DNA of 64,000 nucleotides from Spirogloea muscicola (GCA_009602725.1 WELB01000099.1:356223-420222), one strand, 5' to 3'; positions 52,659 to 64,000 are shown, counted from the first letter of the stretch. Notes: generated by a model from the sequence alone, not told the origin. A program made the numbers and translations.

Positions 52659-53090
52659 ATGCTCCAAGCCCTTCTACCAGCCAATCTACAGGGGGCAACA
52701 GTTGGCCTTCGCCTCCGCCTCCTTCCAATAGCACCTCAGCGCCAGGACCTTTCCCTGGTGCCGCATTTCCTGCAGTGCAACTCCCTCCACACTCTCAGCC
52801 TGCGGCAAGCCACCGCCAATTTGCCTGTTGTGGTGCGCTCATTGCTAGTCACAAGCCTGTCTTGGCTGTATGACTCTACTGAAAAGCACATTCCCTGTAC
52901 TGAGCATTTAGAAATTATGCAATTCAAGAATGTCCTCTCGACATTGACCTGGCTGCAAAGTGTACCTGCTGTGTACTGCTCCTTGGCTTGGCGTCCCAGG
53001 TCTTATTTTCACAAGCAAGCCTTCACACCCCACGGCGGCACGGCAGTGCACAAAGTGCTCGCCCTGAAGGCCTCAAAGAATGTCCAGTGA
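52659..53090 (+). CDS. Leucine-rich open frame of unknown nature
   Basis: 143 residues with regular leucines (LQCNSLHTLSLRQATANLPV), loosely like leucine-rich repeats. No start context, splice support or neighbour supports it. It could equally be non-coding. Confidence 0.2.
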   Translation: MLQALLPANLQGATVGLRLRLLPIAPQRQDLSLVPHFLQCNSLHTLSLRQATANLPVVVRSLLVTSLSWLYDSTEKHIPCTEHLEIMQFKNVLSTLTWLQSVPAVYCSLAWRPRSYFHKQAFTPHGGTAVHKVLALKASKNVQ

Positions 53091-54398
53091 CAATGCGCAT
53101 CAGCCATCAGCATCAGCCATCAGCCAATAATTCACATTTAGCTGTCTATGCCTGCCTCTACTGGCCTACTATCTCCACTATTCGCATAGACACTAGTGAC
53201 AGATAGTGATCCACGCCGTCGAAGTTAGTCATCCCTAGCAGGGCCATCTTTCTGACCCGCCACCCAGCAATGCTTGTAGTCAATGTGACCGTCCCAACAT
53301 CAAAGCACTAGCTTTCCAGTCTTCTTGATATTGCGGCTGCCATGCTCGCGAACACCCTACCTGTCTTGAGGGCAATGTCCATGGTAACCACCTTTCAAAC
53401 GAACGGGGCAAGTGTGCTATGACTAGCACACTGCACAAACTCCTAAGACACCTATTCTCACCACTTTGGTCCTTGTTAAAGTATCCGCTCGTCGTCCTTT
53501 TGCACGTGCAGCAATCGCGCCCGGTAGTGAGCCGACTCATTGTGCTCAGTGCAGTGACGAATCCCCATCCTGTGTCCTGCAAGGACAGTAGGTGATAGGT
53601 TGTAGGATGGCTCCCTCCTTGCCTGCATAGTAAGGTCACATACCTGTTAAGGCTTCACCAGAATAACCTCCAGCCAACATCGACTCTTTGAAGCCATCTT
53701 GACTAGATTGATGAGCAAATAGGTGTGATTATTATGGGCTATATGTCCACCATTTACAGCTTCATGCATTTCCCCTATCAACAGCACCTTTTGGCGTGTT
53801 CTTTCCTTGTGCGACATGTACCTGGTTTGAGAGGCCTGAAGAAGATGAGCCACCTAGGCGCATTCTCAGCCTGAAACCTATAGAGAGGCAGGTAGCTGCC
53901 ATCAGAAGGCTCAAATGTTTATGGGCTGTAATTGCCCATCCCCAAAAAGCTTCTGTAAATCGCGGGAATAAATGACCTGCTACATTGCAAATAGCATATA
54001 GCAACCGCCAAGCAACTGATCACATATCCATACCTCGTTATGGTCAGCCAATGGAATAGATCAACATCTTTCACAATCATGCTGTCTGCAATATCAACAC
54101 TACAATATTAGTGACTCACATCCAATAAGGAGACAAAGATCACGCACTAATTTCAGCACAATACTTAACAGTGTCCATCTCAAGTAGGTGCTCGTGTGAG
54201 TCTTCCATCAGATGTGCATAGGTTCACCAGTGCTGCCGAAGCTACAACAGTCATATCTCTAAAGGATGAACTTAAAACGAGATATGTAGCGAATACCAGA
54301 ATCCATGTTCAAGAAACTGCCTGGAGTCTGAACCATACAATTTAACAATATTGACATAAGAATGACTGTGGACATGCCTGAGGCTGTTTGACCACATC

Positions 54399-55040
54399 TT
54401 ACCATGATTGCTGGATGTGTACCTCGAGGAACTTCCTTACATGGTCATCAACAAAATGCTTGACTTTCACTGCAAGGTTGCCTCGAGTGATGCGTCTCCC
54501 TTGCTCACCCTACATTCATAGATTCTCAACAATCGAGACCTGAGAAGGTGCTGCTGCATAAGGTGAATATTATCTGCAAAGTGCTGGATAAACTGGTGGT
54601 TCAGTAGGGGCAAATTACACACACCTTGCGTTGTCGATCTTGATACTTTTTGTTCTCCTTTGTAATGATGAGGGGAATGAGCTTGTTGCTTATTCTTTCT
54701 CCATCTTTCCGATCCAACTTCTCAACCAAGATACAGCAAACACGCGTAAGCCTCCTGAGGGATTTGAAATGTACGAGTAGCAGAGATCACATCTATTCCA
54801 GAAGTCACCAACACATGCGCAAGCAAGGAGTACAGTCAGCTCTTATGTCAATGGAGTAAACAGATCTTGCAGTACCTGATGGCTGCTCCGGAAGCGGCTT
54901 ATGCGCATGCGAACCATTTCTATGACCTGTGCAGCATCCTTGTTTCACAGTAAGTGGCGTGTGTATACAGGCCAGACCTGGTGAAACATGCATAAGCCAA
55001 CGATACAGAATGCTCATGAAGCATGACAGCCTTGCTTACT
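54399..55040 (-). other. C-terminal SRI-like exons of ASHH2
   Basis: Exons read WPHPGCLAFKDA (end at 55040), VIEMVRMRISRFRSSHQ (54926-54876), ISNKLIPLIITKENKKYQDR (ending 54624), QHLLRSRLLRIYE (54553-54514) and KVKHFVDDHVRKFLE (54469 on). The pattern of helices ending in a basic KxKxxVxxxVxKFL matches the Set2 Rpb1-interacting domain, which binds the phosphorylated RNA polymerase II tail. Assignment is by pattern only. Confidence 0.6.
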
Positions 55041-58000
55041 GCATCTTTGAAAGCAAGGCAACCAGGGTGAGGCCAGCTTTCATAGGGATCTTTCTTCTCC
55101 TCAGGTGGGTGCTTGCGAGGAGGTGTGTCCCACTCAGAGGGTGGTGTTGCATGTTTCTGCTCAGAGAGTACTGGGGCTGTCTCCTGCAAGGGCGGCTCTT
55201 TGCAAGGAGCCGCAGAATACAGATAAGCTGAAGCAGGTTGTGCCACGGGCTTATCCTGCCGATTTGCTGGAATGGTGAGCATTGGCTGTGGTACAGGTGC
55301 CGTGGAATATTGCAGCAAGGAGGCCTGCTCTGATAGGTGAGGCACATGTGAGGTTACTAGTGACATATGAGCTTCTGCTTGCATGGGTCGAGATGCCATG
55401 TTGATGGAGGAGACGTGGCCATCAAAGGCAGCATGACCCCAAACAAGAGGCTGGTCACAGCTGTCCAAATGAGGCTGCTGCAAAGGCTGCTGCTGCTGGA
55501 GCCAAGAGTGCTGCAGCGCAATGGAGGTCGGGCGGTCGCTTCGGGCCGTGTCGAGAGAGCCCTTGGAGGGCGACTGACATTGGGTGCCTTCCCTTACTTT
55601 CCTTGAGGCATGAGAGTCCAACCCCTCCAGCTTTGGGCATCTCTCTGGTGGACGTTGTTCGCCTGCCCAGTCGTTTGGCCTGAGTCGCTTGTGCTGTGCA
55701 TGCATAAGCCTGTCCACTTCCCCCCTGACTGGCAGGGCTCCCAATTCCTTCACCTGCAGTGCACTATTGATTGCAGCAATAGCAGCTTCTGCCCTCCGCT
55801 TCGCAACCATCATTCCTCCAGGATCTGGTTGTACAAAGTCCCGCTTTTCACCTTGCTGTATGTTTGTGACCGAAACGTAAGGGAGCCTTGGATGGGCTTG
55901 CTGACTGTTTACGTTATCAAAAGTATGCCGGTGTCCATTGAAAGTTGTTGGGATTGACCCGCTTATTGCGGTTGTGGGTTCACAGTGATGCCACCTTGTG
56001 CCAATGTTGTTGACTGGTAAGTGAAGCGTGCCGAGGATGGTGGCTGTAGAAGCTCTAGAAGGTGAAGGTGATGTTGGAATCCACTGGCTGCAGAAAGCTT
56101 GGGTCATCTGTTGCACCTGATTAAGAAGATCAACAGAAGCGGATCAAAATGCAGACGATAACCACCAGTGCAATCTCTTCCATGGCTGGTCAATTTTAAT
56201 AACCACTGCTTCTTATTGCATCCATCAACGACCAACAAGTAATCTATGTTACACTATGCTATCTAGGAAAGTACACATTCAGTAAATGACATGTCCTTGA
56301 GAAGTCATCCATATGCTTTCTGATTGACAGAGTCAGCAGCAGCAGCCTGCCAGTTTGCCAATCAAAGAGGTTCTTTATGTCACCTCATGATCCTTGTGAT
56401 GTTGCAGATCACTAATCGCATCACCTAAGCTGCAGTGACAAACCATCTCCACCACAGTAATCTAATGAGTGAAAGAAGGGCTGTGCTCATATGTTGAGGT
56501 GCTCAGCTAAGTATCTGCTGCTGGAAATTCACACGCTGACCTACTGACAACCAGCGGCACTGCTTACTTGGCACTCTGGACTCACCTCCCCATAGCAGCA
56601 TTTGCAGCAGGGGCCCTCGTTACGAGGTCCTTCGTAAGCACCTGTCGCTTTGCCAAATGCTCAAAGACCTGTATTGACAATCCAAGTCAATGTGGGTTGT
56701 CGCGCTCCACGTAATTTTAGGGCAATACACTCAGTCCCTCTTCATAGATTAGCACCTTGCTCAGAGCCAAAGACCTCTGAAAGTTGGAGATGAGCACGGC
56801 CTTGGTAGATGTCTCATGCATGCAAGCTTCACTCACCCGCAATAGCTTGCGAAGAACAGGTGTCTTATCCCAGGCTTTTGGAAGCCGCCGAGCAAGGGTT
56901 TGAAGGCTGCGAATGCCTGCCAAAGCCAGCCACTTTGATCAAAAGCAAGACTGCAAGTACCGGCGATGTCTCCAATCACAGGGCAATTGGGAACAGGGTC
57001 ACCATGTTGCATGCTGCAAATATGCACTTCATACTGTACCGTTTAGCCCAACGACAATCTTCGTGAGACAATTTGCGGAGTGCGTCTTCAGAAGAGCATC
57101 AAGTAGCAATGAGAGATCCCTAGAGCTGCAAAAGGTGCACAACTTGCCTATGTCAGGAAGGGCCCCATCCACAGCAGCAGTAAAGTGATTCTTGCTCAAC
57201 ATGCCGCAAGCAGAAAGCAGTGGCAGGACAACGGGGCATGGACCTGGCAGCTCTGAGGTTGCTGGTTGCTGTGAGGAGCACGAATATTTTGAGAAACTCA
57301 GTGGCCTGCATCATTGCAACCCCTACAATCAGTGCCTTACCGAGGTGCAACCCATGTGACCGCAGAAAGCTGCAATTGTTCGATGACCTGCTAAATCGTA
57401 TACAAAAGCTCACACCTTTTTCTTGTAAATGCCACCACGCTCATCCAGAACACCTTCCAACACCAGCTCTACTGCAAGAAGCCCGGACAGTACAACCAAG
57501 GTATGCAGATTCAGAAAGCCCTCCAGCTGACAACTAAAAAATGAGTGCGACTTATCAACCAGCATGCAGAATGCAAAGCCAATAATGATGACTAAAGAGG
57601 TAGGTAAGCAAGCAGATTGCAGACTACGGAACCCACCAGCACTCTGCCGCGGCAATCTGAGTGGCACCACGCGTCTACCATGCTGCAAACTGATGCAGTC
57701 CTGCTTTCTTAGCCCATTCCTTTGTCGTGCTCTTGTAGGAGAGGCTGAGCCTTGCTTGCTGCTTCCATTGAGTCTGACTTTTTGTCGAACACTGATCACC
57801 TGTACTGACTTTTCCCCTACACTGCTTGTCTCCAGTTTGGAGCTTTCTTCTGGTAGGCCTGCACTATCTGTCTCCTGCATCCATAGCACAGGCAAGAAGC
57901 TGCGCTTTCATGTGCTGCTGTTGCAAATGTCACTGACCAGCAAGATCTTGAACAGGCAGAACAGAATAGACACGCCAGCAGGGCAAAGGATGATGGTTAT

Positions 58001-60830
58001 CAGGCTGTCAGCAAACAAGTGAGTAACAATGTAGTCCTGCAAGACCAGACATGGACTGCACAACTTGCCATGATGGTGACACGCTGGCTCGGATCGTTCC
58101 TCGAGTAGTACTGACCTCACGCATCAAAGGCTCTGGTGCACTGTCATCACTACTACAACTTTCAGCAATGGTTGGTCTTGTAGCATCTCTGCCAATGAAT
58201 CCACGGCAAGCCACTGTGCCACAGTAGCACTTCTTGGCATGAGCACCTCCCAGCAATTCGAAATTGTAGTCAAAAGTAAGCTCCTCATTCTGCAACTCCA
58301 CCAATTTGCACAGTAAGTCTCCTAGATGAGAGTTGATGGTGTGAAATGGCTGCAATAGATATAACACAAGCAATACAGCTCAAAGATGGACGGTGCAGGA
58401 CTTACCGCAGCTATGTCAACCACTGCAAAGACGCCAATGCAGACCTCTCCACCCACATTCCACTGATGTCAAAATCAGTCAGACAATTTGTGGCCTCAGG
58501 GCGAGCTAAGTCAGATATGGAAGAGCTTGTAACACCAACAAAGAAGGTTCTGTTTACTGCTGCAGACTTCACTGAGTGCAAGGGGCACCACAGTCTGTCT
58601 CTTCAATCAGAGCAAAGACAGCTGCGCAAGCGATCCGCAGCACAAACCACACCTTCTGTACTTCGCAATTGGGTGAGCAGCTGTGATTGAGGAAGCGGGA
58701 AAGGTTGCCCTTTCTATATGCGTCAATCACCTGCAAGGAGCATCTCTTTTCGTTTTCATCTCTTTGACGTCTCTACATGCATGTAGTAAAATATAACATC
58801 TATACAACTTGTACACCGTCTGGCAATGCGGATGCAGCTTAACCCTTTCAGCAGCACACAGCTTGGGGTGTACGTCAGCGTGCCTCGATATCGTTTAAAG
58901 TCATGAAATAGTGGTGCCGCTCGCCATTCATCTCATAGAGTACTTGTCGTTTCATGAAGGCCTCCATAGGCAGCACCTTGGAATGAGGGCCATGATGTAT
59001 AAATCATGTCAGCTGATTATATGGACAGTCCCACACAGAGCACCCAGACGTGATTGACTTCAAAACTTGCCCAATGCAGCAAGGCAAGGGCCAGAAGAGC
59101 TTTGCATGTGTCACCTCTCCCACGTACTCAATGAGGAACATGCCCTTCTGAATTGGCTCCAGGACTTGAAGGCCAAAGCCCTTTCTGCCGAACCGACTAC
59201 ACCTCATCTTCACGTATTTCTTGGTATGAAACTGCAGGCCAAACGCCTCAATGTGGTTAGATTGGCACCCTACATGCGTATAGACATGGTACCCTAAACC
59301 TTGCGTCACAAGTACCTGCTGATTTGAGCAGGATGGTCCACAAGGACATAAGCTAGTGTCGCACTCAATGTTGAGCAGTCGATTGATGCAGTCATCCCCA
59401 CAACCAAGCTGACCCGCTGCTGGCGGAGGGCAGTGGCAAACCATAGCCTGTAAAGAGCAGCACGCGCATAGCGTGGCAATGAGAGCAAGCAGGGTGAGGC
59501 ATGCCAACTATGCACAATCGCAACTGCACCAAAGGCACCAACACACGTTACTCACACAACACACTCTGTATGCACCCGGCTGGCTTCTACAGCCGTTCCT
59601 TATATAAGAGCAGCCGATTGCAATAATTGATATTAAGGCACCTTACTGTAACTCACAAACTTCAGTTCTGAATGGGATTTGACATGACAGCCCATATTTG
59701 GCAGGGTCAAAGTAGGCAGTATGGGCGCTTCACCTCATCAGTGTGCTGCATTCTCCGTCTCCGACCCACAAACTTATTCTCATGAATTAGAGTCCACTCC
59801 TGGGCTCTTCTTTCTGCACGACGTGCGATGACGAGTCATTCCTCTTTGCAAAGCAAAACATACCGGAGAAAGTGTCCAGCATGACGGACTACTGGCACAA
59901 AGGCCGGTGAAACACACACCTTCTTTGCTACAAAGGCAGGAAAAGCAACCACTCTCTTCTAAGGACAACATTCAGCTCAAAGCTGCAAGCTAGCTTGAGT
60001 CACTTTTGCAGTTGCCAAAGGCACAGTGCCACGCGGTTGAGAAGCCGTGAGAAGTCGAGCCTGCTTACCTCCAGTCGTAGTCTGAGCAAGTTCACTTCTG
60101 GCACCGCCAGCTCTTGAGTCTGGTGCATCTCCTCTCGACAGTGGGTTTTCTCCCTCACTATCCGACATGCCCAGCTCCACATTTATCTCATGGTTCGATT
60201 TCTCCTGAGGAGTGGCACAGGACGCAAAATCCTGCGCGACATTGTCTCTGCAGAACCTGCATGTCCGTCAACTCTCCAGCCTTCAGTCTATGAACCAAGC
60301 AGTTCACGCAACTCGAGCAGACGTGTACCCCACTCTACGCCGCCCTCACAGCTGGCAAGCCGACTGTATAACATGCGAGAACTGCTACAGGGGAACGAGA
60401 CCCTTTGCCACAGGGCGACGCTTGTGGTGAGAGGCGTCTCATCAGGAGCTCAAAGGCCTTCCTCCAACCTACGGCGGCAGGCTGACGCTGTGCGGATGCG
60501 AATACTGCACAACGGTGGGCCAGCAGCAGAAGATGGCGGGCCTGGTGGCTTGGGAAGGTAGGGAGGGGGGCTCACGGACCACTTGCTGTCGCCCGCCAGG
60601 CCCTCTCCCACCTCGCTCGACACCCTGCGCCACTTGCCGCACTCGTCGCACTGCACCCACGAGCTGCACGGCGGCCGCTCGCCGCCGCCGCCGTCGCCAT
60701 CGCCGCCGCCGCGGCCGCCATCGAGGAGTGGCGGCTCCTGGAGGCCCTCGCCGCCGCCCGGCGGGCCCTGACCGCCGCCGGGCTTCCTGAGCTCGCCCGC
60801 GCCCGCCGCAGGAGCCTGCGGCGTCGGCAT
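54399..60830 (-). CDS. ASHH2: Histone H3K36 methyltransferase, ASHH2/SDG8 (Set2) type
   Basis: A spliced nuclear gene expected to methylate histone H3 lysine 36 on transcribed chromatin. Domains in protein order: CW zinc finger (60830-60330), AWS (59447-59316), SET (59231-58289), post-SET (58289-58100), a low-complexity region (57950-57500), the plant-conserved helical block (57305-56837), a Pro/Gln-rich exon (about 56105-55040) and an SRI-like end (54926-54399). Traced joins keep frame: 59447-59316, 59231-59115, 58976-58884, 58730-58653, 58462-58406, from 58289; 57305-57244, 57119-57040, 56916-56837; 55040, 54926-54876; 54553-54514, 54469-54399. The stop is TAA at 54399-54401. I use the ATG at 60830; since plant relatives have a long N-terminus before CW, upstream exons may be missing. 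Introns not listed are unresolved. Confidence 0.85.
55040..56105 (-). other. Pro/Gln-rich exon of ASHH2
   Basis: About 355 open residues, with runs such as LQQQQPLQQPHL and the basic VAKRRAEAAIAAINSALQVK stretch. It ends WDTPPRKHPPEEKKDPYESW before the donor at 55040. No known fold; this is a linker between the conserved block and the SRI-like end. Confidence 0.7.
56837..57305 (-). other. Plant-conserved ASHH2 C-terminal block
   Basis: Three exons with matching phases: ATEFLKIFVLLTATSNLRA (57305-57244), RDLSLLLDALLKTHSANCLT (57119-57040) and GIRSLQTLARRLPKAWDKTP with VLRKLLRV (56916-56837). Land-plant SDG8 proteins have the same series (YLKLLLLTA, RDLSMILDALLKT, GLQMLH, PIIRKLLKV), so this identifies the subfamily independently of the SET domain. 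Confidence 0.85.
58100..59447 (-). other. AWS-SET-post-SET exons of ASHH2
   Basis: AWS: VCHCPPPAAGQLGCGDDCIN, then RLLNIECDTSLCPCGPSCSN (zinc-binding cysteines complete). SET: GRKGFGLQVLEPIQKGMFLI followed by EYVGEV, HHYFMTLN, VIDAYRKGNLSRFLNHSCSP and NC (the NHSC.PNC cofactor and pseudoknot motif), WNVGGEVCIGVFAVVDIAA, then EELTFDYNFE (catalytic Y in FDYN). Post-SET: KKCYCGTVACRGFIG, the three-cysteine zinc site. All six splice joins are phase 0. The exon 58976-58884 ends ATCGAG|GCACGC, apparently a GC donor. Confidence 0.9.
60330..60830 (-). other. CW zinc finger exons of ASHH2
   Basis: The first exon has a Gly/Pro-rich start, then SSWVQCDECGKWRRVSSEVG and DSKW, up to a donor at about 60575 (GTGAGC). 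The second half, SRMLYSRLASCEGG, lies at about 60400-60340 in another frame and supplies the last zinc cysteine. CW domains read H3K4 methylation. The exact acceptor was not resolved. Confidence 0.75.
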
Positions 60831-60859
60831 CGCCTCGGCCGGCGGCAGGCAAAGAGCGG

Positions 60860-62300
60860 CGCCTTGCCCCGCAGGGCTGTCAGCGCATGGCGGCGCGACA
60901 GAGGCTGCAGAGAGGTGCCGCCGTCACGGCCCGCCGCTCAGAGGCCGCCGCTGCTCGGAAAAGCCCCGGCGGTGGCGGCTGGCCGGGGGTTGCCTGCGCG
61001 TCGCGCGACCCAGCCTGGGGAAGCCCGGCACAACTGGCCAGGGCGGGCGAAGATGCATGTGGCTGCTGGAAAAGAGCGGCCGTCAAAGGAAACAAGGGCC
61101 CGCTGGACAAAGCCAGCCCAAAAAAAGAGAGAAAGGCGCGCGGGGCGCATGAAATGAAAAGGGAGGCCAATTCAAGCCAATACACAGTTCAAGCAGAGGC
61201 GAGTGCAAACTAAACAAGGCTATATAATAAAAAAGGGAATGAACAAAGGAACGAGAAGGGGCCAGGGGAAGCACTAGGAACAAGCAGCACAACAAGACAC
61301 TGAAGCAGCTGCGAAGCACTCAGTAACCCCTGCTAAGCAGCCTCTGGTCAGAGAGATACGACAGCCTCAGGTCAGAGAAGCTAGGCTTCTAGCTGTAAAA
61401 ACCAGCCAGGTGCATATAGCTTTTCCGGCTCCTCTTTCTTTGGCTTTGGACATTGTCCATTCTTTTTGAGCTGGCTTTGCCAGCCCCTCTTCTCTATGGG
61501 CAAGCACTTTCTTCTGAATGGACAAGGTCCAAAGGGCCGGTAGGCGCCTAAACCACACAGCTATGCAAGAAACTACATCGGATGGGAGCCTAATAACCCC
61601 GTGTTAGCAGCAGCAAGTCGGAGTAACTTGCAGCTGGAAAAGAGGCACCCCACGAGAATTAGAAGCAGCAGCCAAAGCGCGGCCTGCCCAAGTGCACTGC
61701 GTGAGCCATGGAGCGGAAGAGCTCACTTCTGCCCAAGGCTGCGAGGGCTGTGAAAAGCCAGCCCGAAATGGAACAGACAAGGTCTGAACAACAACAGCTC
61801 TTTCAACATAGGGGGCCGAGAAGTGCTGAAACACATAAACAGATAAGCAAGTAGAAGCAAGCACAGGATAAGCTCCTCTTCAGAAAACATGAGGGAAAGT
61901 AAGCTCTTCAATAGGAAGTGGCTCCCTGTGAAAGAAAGAAACTTCCAGTGGGAAGCCAGTGTGAAAAGCCAGCCCAAGAGGGTGCCAGAGGGCCGAAAAG
62001 GTGCTGGAACCCATAACTAAGCAAGTACCATCTAGGATAGTGATTGTCTAACTATACTGGCAGCTGCAAGTCGAGAAACCAGCCAATAAAGTAAGCTCTT
62101 CCAAAGAGTGAGAAGGAAGACGCTTCGAGTAGTGGGCGATGGCTGTGATTGGCCAGCCTGTGATTGGCCACCCATCCTGTGTAGCTGCCACAATGGGCAG
62201 CCCTCATGCAGCCAGAAGGCCTCACAAAGTTTTGTACATAGCCCTGCAAGTGACACAACAGACAATGCTATGGACGGGTATATAGTGGCTACTTGCTGAA
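60860..62300. repeat. LINE-tail fragments upstream of the ASHH2 gene
   Basis: Successive tails: GGACAAAGCCAGCCCAAAAA (61095-61120), GCAGCTGCGAAGCACTCAGT (61305-61330), the stem-loop with CCTCTTCTCTATGGGC (61465-61500), a C-terminal scrap (61600-61700), GTGAAAAGCCAGCCC (61750 and 61955) and GGCTGTGATTGGCCAGCC (62140). Most are read on the minus strand. From 60860 to 61080 no clear gene is seen. Confidence 0.6.
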
Positions 62301-62677
62301 GATGTCACAAAGTGCGTCAGCCTAGTGAACATGAGTCATGAGAATGTCGAAGAGGAAAGCTTACTAGCCATGAGCAGTTTAGACTCAAGGACTTGTGGTG
62401 CTGTTGATTTTCTGCTTAAGTAGAATACCAGATCAATGCTGTGATCACCTGCTGGAGGCTGAGGGGCAATGGAGATGCGTGACCACAAGGTGACTGGCAA
62501 GTGAACTGTCGCTTGGGTGGTGCCGGCTGCCAGCCAGGATACAACACTCTCAAGATGAAAGCGTCCCTGCCCTCCTCAGCGCCTGTACTCTGAGTCCCTC
62601 GCTTCTCCTTGACCAACACTTGCCCCTCCTGTAATTGGTCGTCAACCTTCTGGTGCTGAGTGGTCATCAAGCTGGTA
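62301..62677. other. No gene recognised; possible 3' UTR of the C1D gene
   Basis: Only a 101-residue minus-strand frame (62416-62721) without a domain. It lies directly downstream of the C1D-like gene. Confidence 0.4.
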
Positions 62678-63982
62678 CTACCTCTCCTGGCCGTCTGGGA
62701 GCTCGCCCTCGCTAGACACAACTGTGTGGAGGTGGCCTATGCCAGTGGCGACTGCTCCTGCCTCCTGACCAGCAATCATGGGATCGTGTCCTGCGCGGCC
62801 CTCCTCCTTCGCTGCCGAAGCCCATAATGAGCCTGGCATGGCAGAAGCTGGAGCCACAGGCACAAGCAGCCGTGAAGCCTCTGCAAGAAAGGCAGCAGTC
62901 TGCTGCGCCACGCTCTCCTCCCGCATATTACTTCTGCTCTTGACAACAGTCGCGCCAGTGCGACTCCTTCTTGCATGGCTGCTCGACCTCCGAAGCTTCA
63001 CCCGTTGCTCTGCAAAGCAGAGTAAAGAGACTGCTTCAAACTCGATTGCACAGGTGGCTGTGACACAGTAACAGCCCGTACAAGCTCCACTCTGGAGGGC
63101 AGGCGGAGAAGGACGCCATGCCTCACTATAGCTAGGTCGGAAATGGCTGAAGCTCAGGCAAGACACGATCCCTGCTAGCCGACCAAGCACAGAAGTGGAA
63201 GGTAGGTGCAAAAGGCAAGCCAGCTTGCCATCGGTGAGTGCTGGGAGGGAATGCTCGACGAAGCGCTTGGCAGCTCTCACATCCAGGCTCTGTGCTGCTG
63301 GCCGAGCACTAGCCCCTGTACACGCCCTCTCAGCCGACTCTCTGTGTCAGGAGGATCGTCTGCTTCAGTGCAAGCAGCGCGTATGCTGCTCATTCTCTCG
63401 TGAGGCAGAGGAGCACGGTGGTGTAAGCGGTGTCAGCAAGGAACCCAGTGGACAATTGGACGAGGTCATCCACCATGCATCCTCACCCGTCACGTCGTCT
63501 TGCAGTCTCTGGAGCTTGGCCTTGTACAGGGCCGCCCGTTCCTGCACGTCAAGCCAGCACACTGGTGCAGCTCTAGTGCAGTGCAGTGGCAGCCCGGTCT
63601 GCGATGCAACAGGAGCAAAAGAGCATGCGGAGATGCCAGGCTCGTCATGCCACCGGATGGACGACTGGGGAAGCTGGCGCCGCTGCTCACCAGCTCCTTC
63701 TTGAGGGGATGGTGCTCCAGGGGAATGCCCTTCAGCTTCAAGTACACTGCCAGACGAGGAGGCCTGTGAGCGCTGGAGAATGAATGGCGCGTGCTGCCGG
63801 CGGCTCAAGCGGGGTCGGATGGGACGCGGGAACATGAAGCCGTCGAAGGAGCCATACGGGAGAATGAAGCGTTGATGGCGTGGGCGGCCGCGAGGTGGAC
63901 GTGGGCGCGGCGCAGGGGGGGCAGCGGCGGCGGCGGGGCGGGCGGCGGTAAGAGCGCCTCCAGGGCAGCCAGCGCGGCGTCG
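62678..63982 (-). CDS. C1D/Sas10-family nuclear exosome cofactor, partial
   Basis: A spliced gene running off the right edge. Exons: 63982-63858 with PPLRRAHVHLAAAHAINASF (Sas10/C1D core helix); 63746-63691 with YLKLKGIPLEHHPLKKEL (matches the yLrtqG....HP.kkEl signature); about 63545-63488 with ERAALYKAKLQRLQDDVT; 63315 onward with SLDVRAAKRFVEHSLPALTD. The joins 63858/63746 (phase 1), 63691/63545 (phase 0) and 63488/63315 (phase 1) all rebuild sensible codons. C1D-type proteins help the nuclear exosome trim rRNA and small RNAs. The 3' part to the stop at 62678 probably contains one more intron followed by the basic KLRRSSSHARRSR region. Confidence 0.75.
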
Positions 63983-64000
63983 AAAAAAAAAAAAAAAAAA
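63983..64000. repeat. Poly(A) run at the window edge
   Basis: Eighteen A residues, which on the coding strand of the C1D-like gene is a T run next to FDAALAAL. It may be an intron pyrimidine tract or an assembly artefact at a contig end. Confidence 0.6.

Larger units (their letters stand above)
51412..54398. other. Mostly unassigned sequence downstream of the methyltransferase gene
   Basis: It contains a CCG-triplet tract (51418-51495), three TGGCCACCCTT-type LINE-like scraps (51590-51880), the foldback at 52210-52450 and several frames without domain matches, including a leucine-rich 143-residue one (52659-53090). Some may be transcribed host sequence, such as the 3' UTR of the gene that ends at 54399. 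Confidence 0.4.

Noticed and set aside
54920-56116. The 398-residue frame as a separate gene
   Set aside because: The donor at 55040 and the preceding conserved block place it as an internal exon of the methyltransferase; the last 40 residues are intron read-through.
58346-58690. Plus-strand 114-residue frame over the methyltransferase
   Set aside because: It is antisense to two SET exons (NHSCSPNC and WNVGGEVCIG) that have matching splice phases on the minus strand.

Overview
This is a nuclear window from a green-lineage eukaryote, most likely a green alga. Two spliced host genes lie at the right end, both on the minus strand. One is a plant-type ASHH2/SDG8 (Set2-class) histone H3K36 methyltransferase, with a CW zinc finger, AWS, SET, post-SET, the plant-conserved C-terminal block and an SRI-like tail (54399-60830). 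The other is a C1D/Sas10-family exosome cofactor that runs off the right edge (62678-63982). Introns are about 50-400 bp, mostly GT-AG, and exon phases match at nearly every join I checked. No rRNA, tRNA or CRISPR was seen.

The rest is mostly transposable elements, many inserted into one another. From 1 to 7110 there is a decayed duplicate of the methyltransferase gene, with intron sequence kept. It is split at 349/5935 by an LTR-A copy that is itself split by an LTR-C Ty3/gypsy element. Both insertions keep exact 5-bp target duplications, and the intact gene at 57.6-58.4 kb serves as the empty site. From 9119 to 18986 a full-length plus-strand Ty3/gypsy chromovirus sits inside an LTR of its own family. 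It carries two nested solo LTRs and a palindromic foldback element, all with target duplications. From 19353 to 30003 there are two minus-strand chromoviruses ending in chromodomains, with a solo LTR-B and a suspicious single N at 26435. From 30004 to 33110 there is a Ty1/copia 3' portion. From 33.1 to 37.7 kb there is a mosaic of LTRs, including an inverted partner of the 14-16 kb element. From 37.8 to 40.4 kb there is a distinct, AT-richer Ty3-like element.

From 40.7 to 51.6 kb, with outliers at 7.1-8.5 and 61-62 kb, 5'-truncated non-LTR (LINE) copies accumulate. Their C-terminus shows a CCHC finger followed by a restriction-like-endonuclease-like region, and their 3' tails contain a GGCTGGC/GCCAGCC stem-loop. 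Isolated 49-66-bp tails that begin near this stem-loop are also inserted in other elements.

LTR names A-E are my own labels for families recognised within the window. Forward LTR-A starts TGTAAYGTTTCC and ends GACGTTACA. It is followed by a TATCAGAG-type (initiator-Met tRNA) primer site and preceded by AAGTGGGGAGGTA. Element boundaries given to the base are ones where I read the termini; others are approximate.
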